A stretch of DNA of 64,000 nucleotides from an uncultured Polaribacter sp. (GTDB lineage: Bacteria; Bacteroidota; Bacteroidia; Flavobacteriales; Flavobacteriaceae): NCBI GenBank assembly GCA_938084845.1, contig CALKEB010000016.1, positions 62,001 to 126,000 on the forward strand, given 5' to 3'. This document shows, in pieces, positions 43,754 to 51,654 of the stretch. The position numbers and the translations under genes were made by a program. The notes beneath the pieces were generated by a model that saw only the letters and a program-made list of their open reading frames with translations, had not been told where the DNA came from and did not search any database. How positions within the stretch are numbered: the first letter of the stretch is position 1; each line of letters opens with the position of its first letter.

Positions 43754-44931
43754 TTATCTAATTGTAAAAGTAACTTTTCTTGCCAATTGTCTAGCACCTT
43801 CAGAAACACTTTTATCTTCTCCTCCACCAAAATAACTAATCCTAGCAGGACTTATGCCTGCAGCCACTAAAACATCAAAAACACGTTTAGCTCTATTTTG
43901 AGACAAAACAATATTTCTTTTTTCTGTACCAGTTTCATCGGTATAACCAATTAATTCGGCATTAAGTGTTGGATTGTCTAACATAAATTGTCTAAGTGTA
44001 TTTATTGTATTTAGAGATCCATCTTGAATTCGAGTTTTATTAACATCAAAATAAACATTAATATATCCTCCGTTTAGAAGTTTTTTTAAGAGTGCTGTAT
44101 TTGCGTTATTCGTAGGGGTTACTTTTTCTTCTTTTCTTACATACCTTTCGTCTAATTCTGTAATAATTAATTCCTGATTAGGAGTACTTGAAATTTCTTT
44201 ATTTTTTAAAGTTTCTATTTCTTTTTCAGCAGCTGCTAATCTTTTATTTATTTCTTCTAACGCGATGTAGTTTTCTTTTTCTTCGTTTAGATAAGAGTCT
44301 GCAAGTTGTCTATGTTTTCCTAAAGAAAAACTAAGGCCTAAAGAGGTATTAAATAAACTTATATTAGACTCTCTCGGACTTAGGTTTGGTCCGCCATCAA
44401 AATTATCTTCTTGGTTAAAATGTACAATTGAAGAAAAATCTAAAAATAAAGACATGCTATTACTTATTTTGTATTGGGGTGTAATACCAAAATTTAAAGC
44501 AATAATTTGATCTCCTCCATTGTCTTCTGGTTCAGTGATATTTAGGCAGATCCAATACCACCGTGCATTAATAGATTAAAACGATTGGTCCAGTCTTTGA
44601 AACGTAAAACATCTCCAACATTAACAATACCCTCTATAGATGCTCTGTAGTAATTGGATTTAAATGGAAAAGAAGTTTCATCTTTAAAACTGCTGTACCC
44701 TAAATCCAAACGAACCCCAAAACGATTGTTAAACATGTATCTTACCCCTAAGTTTCCTTGTCCAAATAACGCAGGGTTATATCCATCACTTAAATTTGCT
44801 CCAATTTTTTGAATACCCAGGCCTACGTCTATAGCCCAATGATCAAACTTTTCTTTTTTATACTATGCGTTGATCTGAAGTGCACTGCATAAAAGTAGTA
44901 CCGCTGCTAATTTAATTTTTCCTCTTTTCAT
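43754..44931 (-). pseudogene. OmpA-family outer membrane protein gene, broken twice
   Basis: The leftward frame opens with ATG at 44931 and encodes a signal peptide (MKRGKIKLAAVLLLCSALQINA), then meets an in-frame TAG at 44863-44865 where a Gln (CAG) would be natural (INA-stop-YKKEKFD). The frame continues as an OmpA-like barrel (DVGLGIQKIGANLSDGYNP) until GGIGS near 44548, where one base seems lost and the sense continues in another frame (LNITEPEDNGGDQ) to 43754. The C-terminal part keeps a coiled-coil-like linker (about 44170-44290) and an OmpA peptidoglycan-binding domain (NVYFDVNKTRI, GYTDETGTEKRN, LSQNRAKRV). Two lesions argue for a pseudogene unless the assembly is wrong. Confidence 0.8.
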
Positions 44932-44968
44932 TTTTTTGATTTACAGTACCGTAAAACTAGTGATATTT

Positions 44969-46354
44969 TTACTTTAATTCTGTAAAATACTTATAAAAGT
45001 ATGGGATGGTTTCAATCCCTTTTAGATAATTCCAGATTCCAAAGTGTTCATTCGGAGAGTGTATAGCATCAGAATTTAGCCCAAAACCCATTAATATGGT
45101 TTTACTTTTTAGATGTTCTTCAAAAAGAGCAACAATAGGAATGCTACCTCCACTTCTTTGTGGAATTGGAGTTTTGCTAAATGTAGTTTGATAGGCTTTG
45201 CTAGCTGCTTGGTATGCGATAGTATTTGTTGGAGTTACATAGCCTTGACCTCCATGATGTGGATTTACTTTTACAGTAACTGCTTTGGGGGCAATTTTCT
45301 TGAAATGATCTACAAATAATTGAGTAATTCTTTTCCAATCTTGGTTAGGTACTAATCGCATAGAAATTTTTGCATACGCTTTAGATGCTATTACTGTTTT
45401 AGCACCTTCTCCAGTATAGCCTCCCCAAATACCATTTACATCTAAGGTAGGTCTTATTGCATTTCTCTCGTTGGTGGTATAGTCTTTCTCACCATAGACA
45501 TCACCAATTTTAATGGCATCTTTATATTCTTCTATATTGAAAGGCGCTTTCGCCATTTCAGCCCTTTCTTCCAAAGATAATTCTTCTACATGATCATAAA
45601 ATCCAGGAATAGTAATGCGATTATTTTCATCATGTAAAGAAGCAATCATTTTACTTAATATAGTTATTGGATTTGCTACTGCACCTCCATATAAACCAGA
45701 ATGCAAATCTCTATTAGGTCCAGTAACTTCAACTTCTACATAACTTAACCCTCTGAGCCCAGTGGTAATAGAGGGAATGTTATTTGCAATCATGCCAGTA
45801 TCTGAAATTAAAATTACATCATTCTTTAACTTTTCTATATTTCTTGGAACAAACCAAGATAAACTTTCAGAGCCAACCTCCTCTTCACCTTCAATCATAA
45901 ATTTTACGTTACAAGGCAAATTACCTGTATTAACCATGTATTCTAATGCTTTTACATGCATATACATTTGTCCTTTATCGTCGCAAGCACCACGTGCAAA
46001 AATTGCTCCTTCTGGATGTATTTCGGTGTTTTTAATCACAGGTTCAAATGGCGGTGAGTGCCATAATTCTATCGGATCAGGGGGCTGTACATCATAATGA
46101 CCATAAACCAAAACTGTAGGTAAATTTTTATCAATTTTTTTTTCTCCGTAAATGATTGGATAGCCAGGGGTTTCACACAATTCAACATCATCACATCCTG
46201 CTTTTTTTAGCTGCTCCATAACAAAATCAGCAGTTAGTAAAACCTCTTTTTTATAGGTTTTGTCAGCACTTATAGAAGGGATTTTTAATAAGGAAATTAA
46301 TTCGACTAAAAATCGTTCTTTATGTGTTTCTATATAGTTGTTGATATCCTTCAT
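44969..46354 (-). CDS. M20 family dipeptidase
   Basis: A 461-residue metallopeptidase of the CNDP/dipeptidase type. GHYDVQPPDP holds the first metal His and Asp, GACDDKGQ the bridging Asp, and EGEEEVGS the catalytic Glu and metal ligand. A dimerisation (lid) domain follows (residues about 210-370), and the C-terminal HSPNEHFG provides the last His. There is no signal peptide, so it is cytoplasmic. It probably releases amino acids from dipeptides. It has its own -7 element (46377-46384), and the broken OmpA gene follows 37 bases later. Confidence 0.9.
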   Translation of the reverse strand: MKDINNYIETHKERFLVELISLLKIPSISADKTYKKEVLLTADFVMEQLKKAGCDDVELCETPGYPIIYGEKKIDKNLPTVLVYGHYDVQPPDPIELWHSPPFEPVIKNTEIHPEGAIFARGACDDKGQMYMHVKALEYMVNTGNLPCNVKFMIEGEEEVGSESLSWFVPRNIEKLKNDVILISDTGMIANNIPSITTGLRGLSYVEVEVTGPNRDLHSGLYGGAVANPITILSKMIASLHDENNRITIPGFYDHVEELSLEERAEMAKAPFNIEEYKDAIKIGDVYGEKDYTTNERNAIRPTLDVNGIWGGYTGEGAKTVIASKAYAKISMRLVPNQDWKRITQLFVDHFKKIAPKAVTVKVNPHHGGQGYVTPTNTIAYQAASKAYQTTFSKTPIPQRSGGSIPIVALFEEHLKSKTILMGFGLNSDAIHSPNEHFGIWNYLKGIETIPYFYKYFTELK

Positions 46355-46376
46355 AATTTCTTTTTAAAATCCTTTT

Positions 46377-46384
46377 CAAAAGTA
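46377..46384 (-). promoter_or_regulatory. -7 promoter element for the dipeptidase gene
   Basis: CAAAAGTA on the plus strand is TACTTTTG on the minus strand, 22 bases before the ATG at 46354. Confidence 0.5.
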
Positions 46385-46405
46385 GAAAAATAATAATGAA
46401 CCGCT

Positions 46406-46434
46406 TTGTAGTTTCTGCTTATTGTTTATATTTG
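46406..46434 (+). promoter_or_regulatory. Promoter of the tRNA-Leu gene
   Basis: A -33 TTG (46406-46408) and a -7 TATATTTG (46427-46434) are 18 bases apart. The tRNA begins 12 bases after the -7 element. This is one of the clearest promoters in the window. Confidence 0.7.
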
Positions 46435-46445
46435 CAAACCAAAAT

Positions 46446-46527
46446 GCGAGCGTGGTGGAATTGGTAGACACGCTAGACTTAGGATCTAGTGCCGAAAGGT
46501 GTGAGAGTTCGAGTCTCTCCGCTCGTA
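46446..46527 (+). tRNA. tRNA-Leu(UAG)
   Basis: A class II tRNA of 82 bases. Acceptor arm GCGAGCG / CGCTCGT (first pair G-U), D arm with GGTAGACA, anticodon stem CTAGA / TCTAG with loop CTTAGGA and anticodon TAG, a long variable arm (TGCCGAAAGGTGT) and a T loop TTCGAGT. The CCA end is not encoded. The anticodon reads CUN leucine codons. The terminator follows four bases later, so it is a single-gene transcript. Confidence 0.95.
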
Positions 46528-46530
46528 CTG

Positions 46531-46560
46531 AAAAAGCTTCTCTTTTGAGAAGCTTTTTTT
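46531..46560. terminator. Terminator after tRNA-Leu
   Basis: AAAAAGCTTCTC / GAGAAGCTTTTTTT hairpin with a four-base loop and a T7 run. It serves the tRNA and, on the other strand, the thioesterase gene ending at 46574. Confidence 0.85.
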
Positions 46561-46573
46561 ATGTATGAAATAT

Positions 46574-47017
46574 TTAGTTTTTTAATTGAATTTCTTCAAA
46601 ATCAAGGGTTTTCTCAGCACTCACAAATAACTGTTGCGCTTCTTGTGGTGGTATGGTTAGTTTTCTTTTTTCTAAATCTATCCAGGCACCATATACTTTT
46701 ATAATGGCAGAAAGTTTCCCTGCTTCATTAAATACCTCATGTGTTATTTTCCAACGTTCATTCTTTTTTGAGAGCCCTGAAACTTTCATGTTTACAGAAA
46801 TGTTTTCTCCCAAATGAATTTCTTTTCTAAAAGAAGTAGACTCTTCAAATAAAATAGGTCCTATGTTGTATTTGTTAAATTCTTTGATAGAAAATTTTTG
46901 ATTCGAAAAGTACCGAACCCTTACTTCTGCTGCATACTCGTTATAAGCAGTATGACGCATGTGTCTGTTGGGGTCAAAGTCTGACCATTTTGTTGCAAAT
47001 TTTACTTGAAAACTCAT
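46574..47017 (-). CDS. Acyl-CoA thioesterase, hotdog fold (4HBT/YbgC-like)
   Basis: A 147-residue hotdog protein. TKWSDFDPNRHMRHTAYNEY at residues 9-28 matches the 4HBT active-site helix region with the catalytic Asp (DFDPNRH). FEESTSFRKEIHLGENISV and the late VYGAWIDLEKRKL fit the fold. It hydrolyses an acyl-CoA thioester; chain length is unknown. It lies downstream of the tail-specific protease gene on the same strand, but a terminator separates them. Confidence 0.85.
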   Translation of the reverse strand: MSFQVKFATKWSDFDPNRHMRHTAYNEYAAEVRVRYFSNQKFSIKEFNKYNIGPILFEESTSFRKEIHLGENISVNMKVSGLSKKNERWKITHEVFNEAGKLSAIIKVYGAWIDLEKRKLTIPPQEAQQLFVSAEKTLDFEEIQLKN

Positions 47018-47026
47018 AAATATTAA

Positions 47027-47060
47027 TTAAAAAACCTGATGTTTATAGTCGACATCAGGT
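47027..47060 (-). terminator. Terminator of the tail-specific protease gene
   Basis: ACCTGATGT pairs with ACATCAGGT around a nine-base loop; on the minus strand the stem is followed by T6. It lies 26 bases past the stop at 47086. Confidence 0.75.
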
Positions 47061-47085
47061 AGAATTATTTTACTCAGTAAAGGTA

Positions 47086-49215
47086 TTAGTTTTTAATGCT
47101 TTCTGTTTTGTTTTTAATCTTTAATTCGCTTAAAACATTTAGGGCTTCTGAGATATACATGTCTTTAGATAAGCTTTTATGCCATGCTATTCTTTTGTCT
47201 GCTAAATCTTTATCGTTTTTAAACAACGCTTTCTCATATTTTGGAGAGGTAAAAGTTAAATTGGATGTGTATTCAAAGACAGATTTAAATTGATTGGCTT
47301 CTTTTTCTTTTTGATCGTTTTTTGCAAAAAACTGCTTATAATTTAATGAAAAAGACATGTCTTCTTGATTTTCCTTTAACCATTTTGCATATTCATTAAT
47401 CAATTTAAAGTTTTTACTATTTGCAATACGTTGCTTACTGTTATAGACAACATCGTTAAAATTTGTATACGTATTTGTTTGCGTATATTTTGCCTGTGGT
47501 ACCTTATCCCAATTTAAGGCACCCTCTAAATCTCGTTCTCCATATTTCATATAACTTAACCTACTAGGCATCGCTATATCTGAATAGACTCCTTCTTTTT
47601 GAGTAGAACCCCCATTTACTCTGTAAAACTTCTGGATAGTCATTTTTAGATATCCAAGATCTTTTTCGTATTTTGGATAAAATTGATTGATTGGTAAGAT
47701 ATTCTGAACAGTTCCTTTTCCGTAAGTTTGATTTCCTCCTAAAATAACCCCTCTTTTGTAATCTTGCATTGCAGCTGCAAAAATTTCTGAAGCAGACGCA
47801 GAAAACTCGTTAACCAAAACAACTACAGCTCCATCCCATTGAACAGTTGGGTCTATGTCTTCTTTTACAATTGGATTTTCTCCTCTATATTTTACTTGTA
47901 CAATTGGACCTTTATCAATAAATAAACCAGAAATCTCAATTGCAGTTTTTAAAGAGCCTCCTCCATTATTTCTAAGATCTACAATTAAACCATTAACACC
48001 CTCTGCTTTTAAGCGTTCAATTTCTTTTTCCATGTCTTTTGCAGAGTCTCTATAATTATTGTCAGAAAAGTCGATGTAAAAACTCGGTAAGTCTATTATG
48101 GCATATTTCTTACCATTTTTTCCTACAATACTAGATTTTACAAAAGTTTCGTCTAATTGAACAACATCTCTAATAATTGAAATGATTTGAATGGAACCGT
48201 CAATTTTCTTTTTTACAGTAAGTCTTACTTCTGTTCCTTTTTTACCTTTAATAAATTTTATAGCATCGTCTAAACGCATACCAACAATATCTATAGGTTC
48301 TTCTTCTCCCTGTGCTACTTTTAAAATAATGTCTTCAGGTTCTAATTCACCTTGTTTAAAAGCGGGTCCACCAGCAACCAATTCTGATACATGAGTGTAA
48401 ATTCCTTTTTTCTGTAAACGAGCTCCAATACCCTCTAGTTTACCAGAAATATTTTGGTCAAAACGTTCTTTTATATTTGGATCCATATACGTTGTATGAG
48501 GATCAAAAGCACCGACAACAGAATTTAAGAATGTAGAAAACCAATCTTCATGCTCTAATTCTTCTATTCTAATATAAAGCTCTTCCATATTTTTCAATAC
48601 TTCTGTTCTTGCTTCTTTTTCTAGTGTTTTAAAAGATTTTTTAGGATGGTTTTTGTCCTTTTTTAATTTATTTTCTTGAAGTGCTGTTAACTCTTGAATC
48701 TTACTAAGTGTCTGAAGTTTTAATTGTTTCCTCCAGTAATTAATTAATTCATTATTGTTTTTAGCAAAGGGGACATTCTTATAGTCCAAATCTATAGTTT
48801 CAATTTTCTTAAAATTAAATGGTTGTGCAAGTAGATCTCCATAATATGATTTTGCATTTTTAATTTTTTCTAAAAATCGGCTATATACTAAATGATAAAA
48901 ACTTAAATCATCTTTTAATAATTGATTGTCTATTTCATACTTATATTGCGAGAATTCTTTGATGTCTTTTTGGGTAAAATAGCGTTTACTAGAATCTAAC
49001 CCGTCTATGAAATTTTGATAAACAAATTCAGAAAAGTCGTCATTCATATCTTTTACAACAAAATGACCACGAGTTAAAATGTTTTTTAAAACGTAAATTA
49101 GTACTCGGTCTTTTTCTGGATCTTTTTTAATTTCATGATCAATAGTTGATGAAAAACTATTGAAACAAATTAGAGAGGCTAAAAGGAAAAGGATAATTTT
49201 AAAATTCGTCTTCAT
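47086..49215 (-). CDS. prc: Tail-specific (C-terminal processing) protease, S41A
   Basis: A 709-residue periplasmic Ser/Lys protease with a signal peptide (residues 1-23). The N-terminal helical domain has FVYQNFIDGLDSSKRYFT, a PDZ domain (about 245-330) contains GIGARLQKKG and AFKQGELEPEDIILKV, and the catalytic core has NGGGSLKTAIEISGLF, the Ser in SASASEIFAAAM and the Lys in GKGTVQ. A C-terminal DUF3340-like region follows. It trims or degrades periplasmic and lipoprotein substrates. Size and layout match Prc/Tsp rather than short CtpA. Confidence 0.92.
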   Translation of the reverse strand: MKTNFKIILFLLASLICFNSFSSTIDHEIKKDPEKDRVLIYVLKNILTRGHFVVKDMNDDFSEFVYQNFIDGLDSSKRYFTQKDIKEFSQYKYEIDNQLLKDDLSFYHLVYSRFLEKIKNAKSYYGDLLAQPFNFKKIETIDLDYKNVPFAKNNNELINYWRKQLKLQTLSKIQELTALQENKLKKDKNHPKKSFKTLEKEARTEVLKNMEELYIRIEELEHEDWFSTFLNSVVGAFDPHTTYMDPNIKERFDQNISGKLEGIGARLQKKGIYTHVSELVAGGPAFKQGELEPEDIILKVAQGEEEPIDIVGMRLDDAIKFIKGKKGTEVRLTVKKKIDGSIQIISIIRDVVQLDETFVKSSIVGKNGKKYAIIDLPSFYIDFSDNNYRDSAKDMEKEIERLKAEGVNGLIVDLRNNGGGSLKTAIEISGLFIDKGPIVQVKYRGENPIVKEDIDPTVQWDGAVVVLVNEFSASASEIFAAAMQDYKRGVILGGNQTYGKGTVQNILPINQFYPKYEKDLGYLKMTIQKFYRVNGGSTQKEGVYSDIAMPSRLSYMKYGERDLEGALNWDKVPQAKYTQTNTYTNFNDVVYNSKQRIANSKNFKLINEYAKWLKENQEDMSFSLNYKQFFAKNDQKEKEANQFKSVFEYTSNLTFTSPKYEKALFKNDKDLADKRIAWHKSLSKDMYISEALNVLSELKIKNKTESIKN

Positions 49216-49399
49216 AAATCTTCTTGAGTTATTTCTTAAATATTTTTCTAAAATTAGAGCTAGACTACTAAAATAACGATAATTTTTTAGGTGTAAAGTA
49301 TTGTGTACAAATTAGTGTCATAATTCCTTACAATGTTACCAATTTTAGTCCTTTTTTATTCTTTACAAAATGTTAAAAAGAAAATACCATAAAATAAAT

Positions 49400-49407
49400 T
49401 ACATTTG
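49400..49407 (+). promoter_or_regulatory. -7 promoter element for surE
   Basis: TACATTTG matches TAnnTTTG and ends 17 bases before the surE ATG at 49425. The rest of the gap from 49216 shows no gene. Confidence 0.6.
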
Positions 49408-49424
49408 TAATAAAAACATCAAAG

Positions 49425-50195
49425 ATGCAAGAGAAACCTTTAATTTTAGTTACTAATGATGATGGAATTACCGCTCCTGGTATACGAGCTTTAATTAAGA
49501 TTATGAATAAAATTGGAGATGTTGTAGTGGTTGCACCAGATAGCCCACAAAGTGGTATGGGTCATGCAATTACGGTAGATAATGTACTAACATGTAATCC
49601 GATAACAATTGATGACGGACCTCAATTGGAATATACTTGCTCTGGAACCCCTGCAGATTGTGTAAAAATGGCAATCAGTGAAATTTTAAATAAAAAGCCA
49701 GACTTGTGTGTTTCCGGTATTAATCATGGGGCAAACTCATCGATTAATGTAATTTATTCTGGTACAATGAGTGCTGCAATCGAGGCAGGTATTGAGGGTA
49801 TCCCTGCTATTGGGTTTTCTTTATTAGACTTTAAATGGCATGCAGATTTTAGACCTGCAGAAGATTTTGTAAAAAAAATAACCTTAAATACGTTAAGAAA
49901 TGGATTGCCTGAAGGGATTGTTTTAAATGTAAATATTCCTAATGAAGAAAAAGAAAATATTAAAGGAATAAAAATTTGTAGACAAGCTATTGGAGTATGG
50001 AAAGAGGATTTTGATAAAAGAAAAAGCCCTTTTGGAAAAGAATATTATTGGCTTTCAGGGCAATTTATAAATAAAGATAAAGGACAAGACACAGATATTT
50101 ATGCGTTAGAGAGCGGATATATTTCTGTAGTACCCGTTCAATTTGATTTAACAGCACATCATATGATTCAAAAATTAAATGAATGGGAGCTGTAA
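49425..50195 (+). CDS. surE: 5'/3'-nucleotidase SurE
   Basis: A 256-residue metal-dependent phosphatase. ILVTNDDGITAPGI at residues 7-20 holds the Asp pair that binds the metal; APDSPQSGMGHAIT and SGINHGANSSINVIYSGTMSAA carry the Ser and Asn ligands. It dephosphorylates nucleoside monophosphates. It is the first gene of a rightward unit with a small membrane protein and lpxB. Confidence 0.94.
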   Translation: MQEKPLILVTNDDGITAPGIRALIKIMNKIGDVVVVAPDSPQSGMGHAITVDNVLTCNPITIDDGPQLEYTCSGTPADCVKMAISEILNKKPDLCVSGINHGANSSINVIYSGTMSAAIEAGIEGIPAIGFSLLDFKWHADFRPAEDFVKKITLNTLRNGLPEGIVLNVNIPNEEKENIKGIKICRQAIGVWKEDFDKRKSPFGKEYYWLSGQFINKDKGQDTDIYALESGYISVVPVQFDLTAHHMIQKLNEWEL

Positions 50196-50470
50196 CTAAA
50201 GAAATCAGTTTAGGAGTATTGGTGGCTTTGTTTGCTACTGCAGGTGGTTTTTTTCTTTATGTAGAGTATTTTTCAAAATTTGGTTTTATAGACACTTTAC
50301 AAATTATAAGACTAGGAAATTTATACAGTAACGTTTTAGCTATTGCTGCAATACCCAACTTATTTGTCTTCTTTGTCTTTATTAAGAAAAAGCAAGATCA
50401 AAGAGCAAAAGGCGTTTTAATGGCTACTATTGTAATTGCTTTGACTACATTAATTTTAAAATTCATTTAA
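50183..50470 (+). CDS. Small three-helix membrane protein, unknown
   Basis: A 95-residue protein with three membrane helices (about residues 8-26, 47-67 and 75-94) and a basic loop (KKKQDQRAKG). I do not recognise the family. Its ATG lies 13 bases inside surE, and its stop overlaps the lpxB ATG by one base (TAATG), so it is tightly coupled to both. Its constant place between surE and lpxB could be checked in relatives; a role in the membrane near lipid A synthesis is only a guess. Confidence 0.8.
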   Translation: MGAVTKEISLGVLVALFATAGGFFLYVEYFSKFGFIDTLQIIRLGNLYSNVLAIAAIPNLFVFFVFIKKKQDQRAKGVLMATIVIALTTLILKFI

Positions 50471-51585
50471 TGAAATATTACATTATTGCAGGCGAAGCAT
50501 CTGGAGATTTACATGGTTCTAATTTAATGAAAGCATTATACCAAGAAGATCCCTATGCAGATATTCGTTTTTGGGGTGGTGATTTAATGCAAAAAGTTGG
50601 AGGTTTTTTGGTAAGTCATTACAAAGAACGCGCTTTTATGGGCTTTTTAGAGGTGCTAAAAAATTTAAATAAACTCTTAGTATTTATTGGTTTTTGTAAA
50701 AAAGATATTGCTCAATTTAAACCAGATGTCATAATTTTTATAGACAACTCAGGATTTAATTTGCGAATAGCCAAATGGGCAAAAAAGCAAGGCTATCTTA
50801 CCAATTATTATATATCGCCACAAGTTTGGGCAAGTAGAGCAACTAGAGTAAAAAAAATTAAAAGAGACGTAGATCAACTTTTTGTTATTCTTCCTTTTGA
50901 AAAAGAATTTTATAAAAAATTTGATTATGATGTTACTTTTGTCGGCCACCCTTTAATAGACGCAATTGCAAATAGTGTACCAATAGATGAATCTGATTTT
51001 AGAAAAGAACATAACTTAGGAAACAAACCTATTATTGCACTTTTACCAGGAAGTAGAAAACAAGAAATTACAAAGAAATTATCGGTAATGTTATCTTTAG
51101 TAAATGATTTTAAAGACTATACATTTGTGATTGCTGGTGCACCAAGTCAAGATTTTTCTTTTTATAAAAATAGGATTGGAGACTTAAATGTAAGTTTTGT
51201 AGATAATAAAACCTATGAGTTGTTAAGTGTTTCATATGCAGCTTTAGTTGCCTCAGGAACTGCTACTTTAGAAACAGCATTGTTTAAAGTGCCTCAAGTG
51301 GTATGTTATAAGGGAAGTTTTATTTCTTATCAAATTGCAAAAAGAATAATTACTTTAAAATTTATATCTCTTGTTAACTTAATTATGAATAAAGAAGTGG
51401 TAAGAGAATTAATTCAAAATGATTTAACTACCCAAAAATTAAAAATTGCTTTGCAAGAAATATTGGATGAAAAATTTCGAGAAAAAATATTCTTGAATTA
51501 CTTTGATTTAGAAAAAAAATTAGGCGGAAAAGGGGCTTCTTTAACTACTGCAAAATCTATACTATCTAATCTAAAAAAATCCTAA
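50470..51585 (+). CDS. lpxB: Lipid A disaccharide synthase
   Basis: A 371-residue GT19 glycosyltransferase. IIAGEASGDLHGSNLMKAL at residues 4-22 is the family start; FIDNSGFNLRIAKWAKK, YYISPQVWASR, LPGSRKQEI and the SGTATLETAL motif complete it. It joins UDP-2,3-diacyl-GlcN and lipid X to form the lipid A disaccharide at the inner membrane. The 1-base overlap upstream indicates translational coupling. Confidence 0.95.
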   Translation: MKYYIIAGEASGDLHGSNLMKALYQEDPYADIRFWGGDLMQKVGGFLVSHYKERAFMGFLEVLKNLNKLLVFIGFCKKDIAQFKPDVIIFIDNSGFNLRIAKWAKKQGYLTNYYISPQVWASRATRVKKIKRDVDQLFVILPFEKEFYKKFDYDVTFVGHPLIDAIANSVPIDESDFRKEHNLGNKPIIALLPGSRKQEITKKLSVMLSLVNDFKDYTFVIAGAPSQDFSFYKNRIGDLNVSFVDNKTYELLSVSYAALVASGTATLETALFKVPQVVCYKGSFISYQIAKRIITLKFISLVNLIMNKEVVRELIQNDLTTQKLKIALQEILDEKFREKIFLNYFDLEKKLGGKGASLTTAKSILSNLKKS

Positions 51586-51654
51586 GTTCTTATGCCGATT
51601 CACGAAATGGGAAAGCGCTATTTTTAAATTTAAAAGTAGTATCTTCCATTTGCT

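Noticed and set aside
44863-44865. TAG in the OmpA gene as a recoded amino acid
   Set aside because: No sign of stop-codon recoding elsewhere, and the gene also has a frameshift, so simple decay is more likely.
45762-46097. Rightward open frame of 111 codons within the dipeptidase gene
   Set aside because: It is antisense to conserved M20 metal-site motifs and has no ribosome site or family resemblance.
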